Positions 56,297-64,000 of a DNA stretch of 64,000 nucleotides are shown here, piece after piece. A model generated the notes under the pieces. The model was given only the letters and a program-made list of their open reading frames with translations. It was not told the origin of the DNA and searched no databases. The first letter of the stretch is position 1. Each line of letters begins with the position of its first letter. The stretch comes from an uncultured Ruminiclostridium sp. GTDB lineage: Bacteria > Bacillota > Clostridia > Oscillospirales > Ruminococcaceae. Position numbers and translations under genes: made by a program. The stretch spans positions 143,793 to 207,792 of the forward strand of contig CANQED010000003.1 in NCBI GenBank assembly GCA_947594425.1, read 5' to 3'.

Positions 56297-57988
56297 TCAG
56301 TCGTCGATAACTATATCGAGTATCGGCTCGGTGACGGACTTGCCCGCGGGCACCATCGGCAGGACGTTTATATCCCTGTCTATCCTTGCCTCGATAAGCA
56401 CGGGGGCGGTCTTAGATATTTCTATCGCCTTAGACAGCACATCCTCGCAGTCCGCCGCCTTTGTGAGAGCAAATGACTTTATGCCGAAAGCCTCGCCGAG
56501 CTTTACATAATCTGTCGGGCGATCGAGCGTCGTCTGAGAAAAATGCTTTTCGTAGAACAGCCTTTGCCACTGGCGCACCATACCGAGCACGTTATTGTTT
56601 ATCACAAGCTCGATAACCGGTATATTGTGCTTTGACAGGGTGACAAGCTCGTTTAAATTCATATGAAAGCTGCCGTCGCCCGCGACGTTTATCACAGTAC
56701 GCGAGGGGCAGGCGCATTTTGCGCCTATCGACGCTCCGAGCCCAAAGCCCATAGTGCCGAGCCCTCCGCTGGTTATCAGCTGACGCGGAAAGCGATATTT
56801 ATAATACTGCGCCGCCCACATCTGCGCCTGTCCGACCTCGGTGCAGATAAGCGCGTCTCCGCCCGTCAGGCGGTCTAAGGTCTCTATAAGCTGCTGCGGG
56901 GTAAGGTCGAGCTCTTTTGTCCCAACCTGCTTTACATTCAGCTCGCGGTCGGAGCATATGTTCTTTACCCACTCGGCGTGATCTTGCTGCGGCAACAGCT
57001 TAAGCAGCTTTTCTACCACGTCGGCGCTGTCGCCTATCACCTTGTGATACGCGGTGATATTCTTATTTATCTCGGCGGGGTCTATGTCGATATGCAGTAC
57101 CTTAGCCTTTTGGGCAAAGGTCGCGGGGTCGCCTATCACCCTATCCGAAAAGCGCGTGCCGATAGCTATGAACAGATCGCACTCGCTAAGTGCCTTAGCC
57201 GCCGCGGCGGTGCCGTGCATTCCGAGCATACCTATATATCTGCCGTCGGTCTGGTCATAGCAGCCCTGTGCCATAAGCGACGCAGACACGGGCGCGTCAG
57301 CGACCTTAGCGAGCTGCTTTAACACCTGTGCCCCACGGGGGTTATTTATCCCGCCGCCGCAGTAGATGTACGGGCGCTTACTCTCCTTTATCATCTCGAC
57401 CGCCTTTTGTATGCAGTCGTCTTGGTGGAGGGTTTTTATGGGGGTGTAGGGCTTGATCGGCTTATTTACAAAATCGGCGACCTTAGCGGTGACGTCCTTA
57501 GGCACATCGACGAGCACGGGACCCTTTCTCCCCTCGCTTGCTATGTAGAATGCCTCGCGGATAGTGTCCGCAAGCTTTTCTACGTCCTTGACGATAAAAT
57601 TATGCTTAGTTATCGGCATAGTGATGCCGGTTATGTCGACCTCCTGAAAGCTGTCGAGCCCGAGGAGCGCGCATGCGACGTTTCCGGTTATCGCCACCAT
57701 GGGCACACTGTCCATATACGCGGTGGCTATGCCGGTGACAAGGTTTGTCGCCCCCGGTCCCGAGGTCGCGATAACTACCCCCGTCTTTCCCGAGGCGCGC
57801 GCGTATCCGTCCGCCGCGTGGCTCGCGCCCTGCTCGTGCGCGGTAAGCACGTGCTTTATTTTGTCGGAGTATTTATACAGACTGTCGTATATATTCAGCA
57901 CAGCCCCGCCCGGGTAGCCGAACACCGTATCAACGCCTTGCTCTATCAGACATTCGCAGATAATATCGGCACCTGTCATCTTGCTCAA
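56297..57988 (-). CDS. ilvB: Acetolactate synthase large subunit
   Basis: MTGADIICECLIEQGVDTVFGYPGGAVLNIYDSLY...GDGSFHMNLNELVTLSKHNIPV. TTG start at 57988 or ATG at 57979. Confidence 0.96.
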   Translation of the reverse strand: MSKMTGADIICECLIEQGVDTVFGYPGGAVLNIYDSLYKYSDKIKHVLTAHEQGASHAADGYARASGKTGVVIATSGPGATNLVTGIATAYMDSVPMVAITGNVACALLGLDSFQEVDITGITMPITKHNFIVKDVEKLADTIREAFYIASEGRKGPVLVDVPKDVTAKVADFVNKPIKPYTPIKTLHQDDCIQKAVEMIKESKRPYIYCGGGINNPRGAQVLKQLAKVADAPVSASLMAQGCYDQTDGRYIGMLGMHGTAAAAKALSECDLFIAIGTRFSDRVIGDPATFAQKAKVLHIDIDPAEINKNITAYHKVIGDSADVVEKLLKLLPQQDHAEWVKNICSDRELNVKQVGTKELDLTPQQLIETLDRLTGGDALICTEVGQAQMWAAQYYKYRFPRQLITSGGLGTMGFGLGASIGAKCACPSRTVINVAGDGSFHMNLNELVTLSKHNIPVIELVINNNVLGMVRQWQRLFYEKHFSQTTLDRPTDYVKLGEAFGIKSFALTKAADCEDVLSKAIEISKTAPVLIEARIDRDINVLPMVPAGKSVTEPILDIVIDD

Positions 57989-58046
57989 ATAGTATCAATC
58001 CTTTCGTTTTGTTTATCTCTTTTTGCTTTTTCGCATACCTATTATA

Positions 58047-58075
58047 ATAATACCACTATCGCGGCATTTTGTCAA
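58047..58075 (-). promoter_or_regulatory. Promoter of the ilvBN-cimA-leuC-dabb-leuD-leuB operon
   Basis: Reverse strand TTGACA-17 bp-TATTAT. Confidence 0.8.
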
Positions 58076-58245
58076 CACATTAAAACAGACCGCATTAGTG
58101 TGCTTTTTCCGCCGAAAAATCTGCCGCAAAGGCATATTTTGTGAAAAATCAAAGAAATTTTCGGATAACACAAAAATAAGTTGACAAACGGCGAAATTTA
58201 TGCGAAAATATTAAATAGAGTTTCTGTATTTCGGAGTGTGATAAT

Positions 58246-59670
58246 TTGGATATATATAAAAGGATAGCCGCCGTGCTGCTTACCGTAACGCTTGCGATAA
58301 GCATAGCGGCGCTCCCCGCGGCGGCCGCGAACACGGCGCTGTACTGGAACGGGCAGTCGGCGCTTTCGAGCGGCTGTACATATTACATAGACGGCAGCGT
58401 ATCGGTGAGCGGCAGCTTTACCCTCCCCGCAAGCTCAAAGATAATGCTCAGCCCCGGCTCGGTGCTTACCGTCCCGTCGGGCAGCTCGCTTACTCTTAAC
58501 GGCAATATGACCGCCGCGCGCGGCTCGCAGCTGTTGACCTCGGGTGAGCTTGTATTTGCGGCGGGATCGGACATAACGATAAGCGGCGAGCTGCTGTCCG
58601 CTAAGGGCGGCAGTATCGATATCAGCGGCGACCTTGTGCTTATGGGGTGCGGCTATGCGGAGCTTTACGGCGACACGGTGATAAACGAGGGCGGCAGGCT
58701 GTACTGTGACGGCGGGATAGCCTTTTCGGGCGGGCTCGAAAATTCGGGCAGCATTACGCTTAGCAACTATGCCGACATATTGTCGGATACGACCATAAGC
58801 GAGAACGGCAGCCTTTACTGCGCCGGCACGCTTAATATCAAAAAGGGCGGCAATGTCAAAAACTCGGGCACGGTGACGCTCGGCGAGGACGCGTTTTATT
58901 TGCTCGGCGGGACGTTTTTAAACGTGTCGGACGGGTATGTCGACGACGACCGCAATATGTACGAGCCGAGCGCCTTTGACGCGGCGAACATCGCGCTTTA
59001 TACCACTGACGCTATCAAGGGCATAGACGTTTCTATCTATCAGGACGATTATATCGACTGGAACAAGGTCAAGGCGTCTGGGGTAGAATTTGTTATGATA
59101 CGCAGCAGCATAGGCTATATCAGCGACGACGTACCTCAGCAGGCGGATCTTAATTTTGCCAAAAACGCCGCGGGTGCGATAAAGGCGGGGCTGAATGTCG
59201 GGGTATACCACTACCTCTACGCCGAGACGGTACAGGGCGCGCGCGACGAGGCTAAGTATATGCTTAATCTTATCAAGGATTATCCGATAAATTATCCTGT
59301 GGTATTAGATATAGAGGACAGCTGGTATCTGCGCAACAATTATTCGGCAAAGACGCTTACCGATATGACCGAGGCATTCTGCGACGAGATAAGGGACGCG
59401 GGCTATCTGCCCATGGTCTATTCTTACGCAAACTGGCTCAACACCAACCTAAATATGGACGATCTTAACGAGTACCCCGTATGGGTGGCTCACGTCGACA
59501 CCGACAAGCCCGCATACGACCGCCAGTACTTTATGTGGCAGTACAGCTGGGAGCAGAAGATCCCCGGCATAACCGACGAGAACGGCAAACAGCTCGACGT
59601 CGACGGGGATTATTCGTACGTGGATTTTGCTAAGTATATTAAGGATAATCATTTGAATGGGCTGCATTAA
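58246..59670 (+). CDS. Secreted GH25 lysozyme with N-terminal beta-solenoid-like repeat domain
   Basis: Signal peptide; repetitive GSxxxxG strands (SVSVSGSFTLPASSKIMLSPGSVLTVPSGSSLTLNGNMTA...); GH25 KGIDVSIYQDDYIDWNKVKASGVEFVMIRSSIGY, YPVVLDIEDSWY. TTG start. Confidence 0.88.
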   Translation: MDIYKRIAAVLLTVTLAISIAALPAAAANTALYWNGQSALSSGCTYYIDGSVSVSGSFTLPASSKIMLSPGSVLTVPSGSSLTLNGNMTAARGSQLLTSGELVFAAGSDITISGELLSAKGGSIDISGDLVLMGCGYAELYGDTVINEGGRLYCDGGIAFSGGLENSGSITLSNYADILSDTTISENGSLYCAGTLNIKKGGNVKNSGTVTLGEDAFYLLGGTFLNVSDGYVDDDRNMYEPSAFDAANIALYTTDAIKGIDVSIYQDDYIDWNKVKASGVEFVMIRSSIGYISDDVPQQADLNFAKNAAGAIKAGLNVGVYHYLYAETVQGARDEAKYMLNLIKDYPINYPVVLDIEDSWYLRNNYSAKTLTDMTEAFCDEIRDAGYLPMVYSYANWLNTNLNMDDLNEYPVWVAHVDTDKPAYDRQYFMWQYSWEQKIPGITDENGKQLDVDGDYSYVDFAKYIKDNHLNGLH

Positions 59671-59692
59671 AGGATGAGATAGAATATACAAG

Positions 59693-59724
59693 AAGAGCGC
59701 GGCAATTACACCGCGCTCTTTTTG
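59693..59724. terminator. Terminator after the GH25 gene
   Basis: AAGAGCGCGG caattaca CCGCGCTCTT followed by TTTTG. Confidence 0.85.
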
Positions 59725-59731
59725 TCTGTAC

Positions 59732-60473
59732 TCACTCCTTTTCCGTCTCGATGATCTCCTTACCTGTCAACGGCACGGGCTTAAACTTTTGTATCGTGCC
59801 GTCTGCGACGCCCTGCTTGACCGTGTCGATAAACTTCTCTAGCGGGGCGTCCGCCTCGATGTTAAAATCGGTAAAGCAGTAATCCCACCACTGCAGCTTG
59901 AGCATTTCCCAAATAATGTTATCGGGAAAGCGCATTTTGATCACTTTTGCGGGAACGCCGCCGACTATCGAATACGGCGGGACGTCCTTTGTCACGACCG
60001 CGCCGGTGGCGACGATCGCGCCGTCGTGGATCGTTATCCCCGGCTTTAATGCGCAGTGACTGCCTATCCACACGTCATTGCCGATCGTTATGCGGGGGGG
60101 GAGAAATAGGCTTAGCGAGCAATCCGTTCTTGCCCGTATCTTTTATACATTCCGAAAATATGACAAATTTTCTGTCACAAGTTACACTGGAATTAGCGAA
60201 ACGCCCATAAGGGTGCTGAGCTCCGAATATCCTGTTTCCGGCTGCGATACTGCTGTATCTTCCTATAACTGTATCTATTCTTAACGGTGACCAGGAGTAG
60301 GAAAAAGAGCCCATGGCGGACATGGCGTTTCCCGAAAAAACGCTATACGGCTCAATTACAGCCTTTGGATCGACAAATAGATTATCTCCGATCTTAAGTC
60401 TGTTTACCCCATTAAAGTCGGTAAAAGCCTTTCTTGATTTAAGCAATTCTAAAGTTTTTTCAGTAATTTTCAT
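59732..60473 (-). pseudogene. Left-handed beta-helix (CatB/XAT-like) acetyltransferase, frameshifted at a G8/C8 tract (possibly phase-variable)
   Basis: ORF 60473-60075 ends ...LLAKPISPPPHNDRQ*. Removing one C from the C8 tract at 60094-60101 gives ...[52 protein letters not shown], joining ORF 60073-59732. Confidence 0.85.
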
Positions 60474-60483
60474 AATTTCCCGC

Positions 60484-61221
60484 CTATATCTTTTCGCTTA
60501 TATCACTTTGTAAAAAAGCTTCTAAGTCCTCGGGTACGCCGAGGCCCCACATTCCGTTTTGCAATGAGCCGATATTGTAATAAGCAAATTTCTTTCCCTG
60601 CTCGATGAGTATATTATAGACAGGAGCAACGTAAAACTCGTTGTTTACACGGATATTTCTGTCTATCATCTCATGCGCTCCCGCAACAAAATCACTGCCT
60701 TTAGCAAAATTATATATGCCGACTGTAGCCTCGTCAGATATCACTTCTTTTTCTCTTACCTCGGTCACAAAGCCGTTTTCATCATACTTTATAAACGACC
60801 ATTTGTTGTCGTGCGCGGTCATTGTCATGATAAGACCGTCATAAGAACCTTGCTTTTTAAGATAATCGTTTATGTTTATATCGACGAACTGGTCTGAGTT
60901 TGCTATCATCATCGGTTGGTCGCTGTTTATGTATTTTTCTGCAAGGAGTACTGTGCAGGCCGCGCCCTCGGTCACCTGTGAAACAGGAACTATCGCACAG
61001 CCGGGAGCTATGCTGTTCAGCTTTTCGGTAAGACCGTACTTTTCTATATGCTCCGCAAGGCAAAGGTAAATAAATCTGTGTTCGCACTGAGGTCTGAGAT
61101 TATCGGTCACTACCTCTATCATATATTTCCCTTTTACGTCTATCAGGGGCTTAGGCATTATATATCCCGCGTTTGCAAAACGGCTTCCTCGCCCCGCCAT
61201 CGGTATAACGATATTAAGCAT
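60484..61221 (-). CDS. Sugar nucleotidyltransferase
   Basis: MLNIVIPMAGRGSRFANAGYIMPKPLIDVKGKYMIEVV; MMIANSDQFVDININDYL. Confidence 0.88.
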   Translation of the reverse strand: MLNIVIPMAGRGSRFANAGYIMPKPLIDVKGKYMIEVVTDNLRPQCEHRFIYLCLAEHIEKYGLTEKLNSIAPGCAIVPVSQVTEGAACTVLLAEKYINSDQPMMIANSDQFVDININDYLKKQGSYDGLIMTMTAHDNKWSFIKYDENGFVTEVREKEVISDEATVGIYNFAKGSDFVAGAHEMIDRNIRVNNEFYVAPVYNILIEQGKKFAYYNIGSLQNGMWGLGVPEDLEAFLQSDISEKI

Positions 61222-61225
61222 TTTA

Positions 61226-61552
61226 TTATTCCTCCGTAAGGTATTTGTCGTTGTTGGCGCCCGGTATCTTTATCACCGCGTTAACGCTGTCTGTGACTGC
61301 GAGAAAATCCGTCGCTTCTCCCGGTTCGATTATGATAATATCTCCCTCGTCATATTCGACGCCGTTCATTTTTACTTTTCCCGAGATTATAACGGTTATC
61401 TCGGTGGCGAGCTTATGATAATGAGAATGCTCATATGCTCCCGCCTTATAGCTTTTTACTGCCGCCTCAACGTCGTTTGTCCGATAGAGTGTAGGCTTAA
61501 AATTGCCTACGAACCAGCCGCCTTTCATATCAGACAGTTTACTTCTTTTCAT
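61226..61552 (-). CDS. Cupin-domain protein
   Basis: SYKAGAYEHSHYHKLATEITVIISGKVKMNGVEYDEGDIIIIEPGEATDFLAVTDS. Confidence 0.8.
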   Translation of the reverse strand: MKRSKLSDMKGGWFVGNFKPTLYRTNDVEAAVKSYKAGAYEHSHYHKLATEITVIISGKVKMNGVEYDEGDIIIIEPGEATDFLAVTDSVNAVIKIPGANNDKYLTEE

Positions 61553-62282
61553 CTTTTGCCTTTCTGCAATATTCTTCGAACAGCTCTATCCCTTTGATAT
61601 GGCTGAAATTAAAATACTGCTCCTTATTTATCTTGTATGTCCCTATCCTTTTCTGATTAAGTATCATCTCATTGAAAACAGGGCAAACAAAGAAATCGCC
61701 GTTTACTCCCGCGTCCTTTTTTATCATACTGAATGCGGATTCGATAAAATCGGACGTGCGTTTGAAGTAATAAAATCCCGTGGTGGCATTATTGCTAATA
61801 GGGTGCTTTTCGGCTGCCTCGGTGACCAAGCCCTCATTATTCAGCCTTACATACGACCAACGCGGATGTATATCCTCAAAGATTATTACTCCGCCGTCAT
61901 AATCGTTGGCAATAAAGCAGTTCAATGCGTCCTGCAAATTTGCCGTCACAAGCTGGTCACCGCCTACTATTATCAAAGGCTCGTCAGGCTCAAAATAGTC
62001 CATTCCGAGAAGGCAGCTGCAAGCGGAGCCTTTTGTCTGCCCCTGAGCGACAACGATAGCGGCGTTGGGCAAAAGCAGCCTTATCACACTGTCAAGATGA
62101 TACTTTTCAACATTGTTTTTGTTTAAAATAAATATAAATTCCGCATTATCTATTTTTGTCAGTGGCTCAATAATATGCTGAAGTATAGTCTTGCGGTCTA
62201 TTTCATACAGAGATGTGCAGTATGCGGTATCAGCCGCCTTGTTCTTAACTTCGTTTTCTACCATAGGAATAAGTATCTTCAT
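61539..62282 (-). CDS. Nucleotidyltransferase-fold paralogue with degenerate N-terminal NTP-binding loop
   Basis: MKILIPMVENEVKNKAADTAYCTSLYEIDRKTILQHIIEPL...GSACSCLLGMDYFEPDEPLIIVGGDQLV; parallels the 60484-61221 protein. Confidence 0.78.
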   Translation of the reverse strand: MKILIPMVENEVKNKAADTAYCTSLYEIDRKTILQHIIEPLTKIDNAEFIFILNKNNVEKYHLDSVIRLLLPNAAIVVAQGQTKGSACSCLLGMDYFEPDEPLIIVGGDQLVTANLQDALNCFIANDYDGGVIIFEDIHPRWSYVRLNNEGLVTEAAEKHPISNNATTGFYYFKRTSDFIESAFSMIKKDAGVNGDFFVCPVFNEMILNQKRIGTYKINKEQYFNFSHIKGIELFEEYCRKAKDEKK

Positions 62283-62912
62283 TTACTGCACCTCACATCT
62301 ATCAATATTTTTGCGGATATTGTCATAATTGACATCATATACCGTTTCTACTTTCATTACATTAGCTCCTGACGCGGCAGCCGCCGCTAAGCCGTTTTTA
62401 TTATCCTCCACAATAAGGCATTCCGACGGGTCAAGACCGAGCCTTGAAATAGCGACATTGTATATTTCGGGATCGGGCTTTGCCTTTTTAACGTCCTGAT
62501 TACTGAGAGAAAACTCAAGATACCGCTCAAGGCTTGCTTTTTGCATCATTATATCGACGGTGGCACGAATTGAATTTGACGCTACCGCAAGTCTGTATCC
62601 CTCGGATTTCAGCCGCGAAAGAGCATATTCATGCACAAACAAAGGACGGCAGTTTACAAATATTTTTTCCATTGTGTATTCCTGCTTTAAGGCGTTTATG
62701 TACTTGTGCAAGCCTTTTGGCAGCTGCTTTTCTAAGGTCATCATAGACAGCTTGTCCGCAGTGGGCAGTCCGTCGTAGGTCACAAGATGTTCATATCTGC
62801 TTATCTCATAACCGAACAGTCCGAGCGCTTTGTTAAGCGCCTCATAGTGCCACTCCTTAGCGTCAATAAGAACACCGTCCATATCAAATATTACCGCTTT
62901 GATCTTACTCAT
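62283..62912 (-). CDS. HAD-superfamily hydrolase (beta-phosphoglucomutase/phosphatase-like)
   Basis: KAVIFDMDGVLIDAKEWHYEALNKALGLFG; LAVASNSIR; KAKPDPEIYNVAISRLGLDPSECLIVEDNKNGLAAAAASGA. Confidence 0.92.
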   Translation of the reverse strand: MSKIKAVIFDMDGVLIDAKEWHYEALNKALGLFGYEISRYEHLVTYDGLPTADKLSMMTLEKQLPKGLHKYINALKQEYTMEKIFVNCRPLFVHEYALSRLKSEGYRLAVASNSIRATVDIMMQKASLERYLEFSLSNQDVKKAKPDPEIYNVAISRLGLDPSECLIVEDNKNGLAAAAASGANVMKVETVYDVNYDNIRKNIDRCEVQ

Positions 62913-63532
62913 TTGAAATATTCCTCCGCTTCTTTCGGGGTGTCAGTGCAAAGGATAAGGTTATCTTTATCCTTATACTTCTTCAAAAGCTCCCACACCG
63001 CTTTATTGTCCCTTTTGTGCAGCTCGGGCGATACAACCGATACAGTTTTTCCTGACGACAAAAGCTTTTCTGCCGTATCGGCTATATGGCTGCATTCTGT
63101 GAACTGGTCAAGCCAAACGCCCTTGCTTTGCTCCCAAAAGGATATTTTTTCTTCAAACTCGCTGCTGCGGGTAAAAATGTTATATCCTCGCTTTATATAG
63201 ATATACTGTTCGGGAACGGAAGAATCAAAGAGAAAATAATTCTTTTCGGTAAGACCGTATTCCTTAAAAATATCCTCCAGCAGCAGATACAAGCCGTCGG
63301 CTTTGATATTCAGAGCAAGGGTAGGCTTGTTGTATTTTATCCAAAGCTCCAAAATATCCGTCATAAGCGGGCAGTACTTGTCCGCAGGATTATGGGAGAT
63401 GACCGCTTGTCCGTCAAAGTCCCTGATGTCTGTTTCTATGCCGTAGCCGTTGGAAAATGCCCGCTCAAAGGCAGTGAGAGTGTTTTTTTCTTCCTCGGTT
63501 CTCCAAAAACCGCGGTGGGCTATGATGTGCAT
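62909..63532 (-). CDS. Glycerophosphodiester phosphodiesterase-like protein
   Basis: MHIIAHRGFWRTEEEKNTLTAFERAFSNGYGIETDIRDFDGQAVISHNP; 4-bp overlap with the HAD gene. Confidence 0.85.
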   Translation of the reverse strand: MHIIAHRGFWRTEEEKNTLTAFERAFSNGYGIETDIRDFDGQAVISHNPADKYCPLMTDILELWIKYNKPTLALNIKADGLYLLLEDIFKEYGLTEKNYFLFDSSVPEQYIYIKRGYNIFTRSSEFEEKISFWEQSKGVWLDQFTECSHIADTAEKLLSSGKTVSVVSPELHKRDNKAVWELLKKYKDKDNLILCTDTPKEAEEYFK

Positions 63533-63535
63533 TTT

Positions 63536-64000
63536 TTATTCCTTTCTGTATTTTTTATTTAAATATTCTAACGTACTCCCCGGCACCAGTTTTTCTATCT
63601 CCGCAAAATTTCTCTCCTCGAGCAGCTTTCTCACTCTGCTGGCGCTTATTACGCCGCCGTTTATCTCCTTTCGCGGGATAACTTCAAAGGCTACGCCGTA
63701 TTCGGGCAGTATCCTCTCCATTGTCTCGTTATACTGTCTTGTTACGTTGTCGAGCGGCTCTTCGCCTGCAAAGCGGACCGTTATCCCGAGCTGAGGCGCT
63801 ATTTCCTTTCCGAAAAGCTCCACGTCCATACTCGGGTCTACCGTGCTGTCCTGCAATTCCGCTTTATTAAAATAGCCCGAGAACGTAAGCGCCGAAATTA
63901 TGAATTTTCCGCTGGGGAGGACCGTGACATTTTTAAGGTCGGCGGTGCCTTTTCTCACAAGCTCTATCCTGTCCGCAAACGGGAATATGCTCTTGTCCTC
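63536..64000 (-). CDS. Citrate-lyase-ligase (CitC)-like nucleotidyltransferase, 5' end off the right edge
   Basis: Frame open to the edge: EDKSIFPFADRIELVRKGTADLKNVTVLPSGKFIISALTFSGYFNKAEL...ISASRVRKLLEERNFAEIEKLVP. Confidence 0.8.
   Translation of the reverse strand, partial: EDKSIFPFADRIELVRKGTADLKNVTVLPSGKFIISALTFSGYFNKAELQDSTVDPSMDVELFGKEIAPQLGITVRFAGEEPLDNVTRQYNETMERILPEYGVAFEVIPRKEINGGVISASRVRKLLEERNFAEIEKLVPGSTLEYLNKKYRKE

Noticed and set aside
57988-58246. Possible T-box or attenuator upstream of ilvB
   Set aside because: The UTR from the TTGACA/TATTAT promoter to the start is only about 55 nt, with no T-box motif or leader peptide seen.
1-64000. CRISPR array, tRNA or rRNA genes, integrase or IS transposase
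   Set aside because: No direct-repeat/spacer pattern, no tRNA cloverleaf signatures and no transposase or integrase motifs were recognised by eye; not a tool-based exclusion.

Overview
Chromosomal window, probably from a gut Clostridia (Ruminococcus/Oscillospiraceae-like; taxonomic guess from gene content only). It is densely coding and mostly housekeeping: addBA, pyridoxal salvage, aguAB, iorAB, mnmE, galU, SRP RNA-dnaX-ybaB-recR, gltX, coaX, an ilvBN-cimA-leuC-D-B operon. Several accessory or odd parts are mixed in: (i) two BspA-like LRR surface proteins at the left edge, the first with 69-bp tandem repeats and missing from the supplied ORF track; (ii) an Abi_2/AbiF-like HEPN protein translationally coupled to addBA (4-bp ATGA overlaps); (iii) a SecA2-like ATPase; (iv) a P-type ATPase homologue in which nearly every catalytic motif is degenerate; (v) a DUF368 polyprenyl-phosphate transporter homologue with an inserted CBM2-like beta domain; (vi) an AT-rich island carrying a DpnII/MboI-like restriction-modification operon with a TIR-domain gene between methylase and nuclease; (vii) a 276-bp array of six consecutive hairpins between gltX and an asparaginase gene; (viii) a right-edge surface-glycan/nucleotide-activation locus with a citrate-lyase-ligase-like protein, GDPD, HAD, two nucleotidyltransferase paralogues and an acetyltransferase split at a G8 tract. 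The best candidates for an undescribed system are the addBA-abi operon and the TIR-containing R-M operon. All functional calls come from reading translations by eye; no database search was run.
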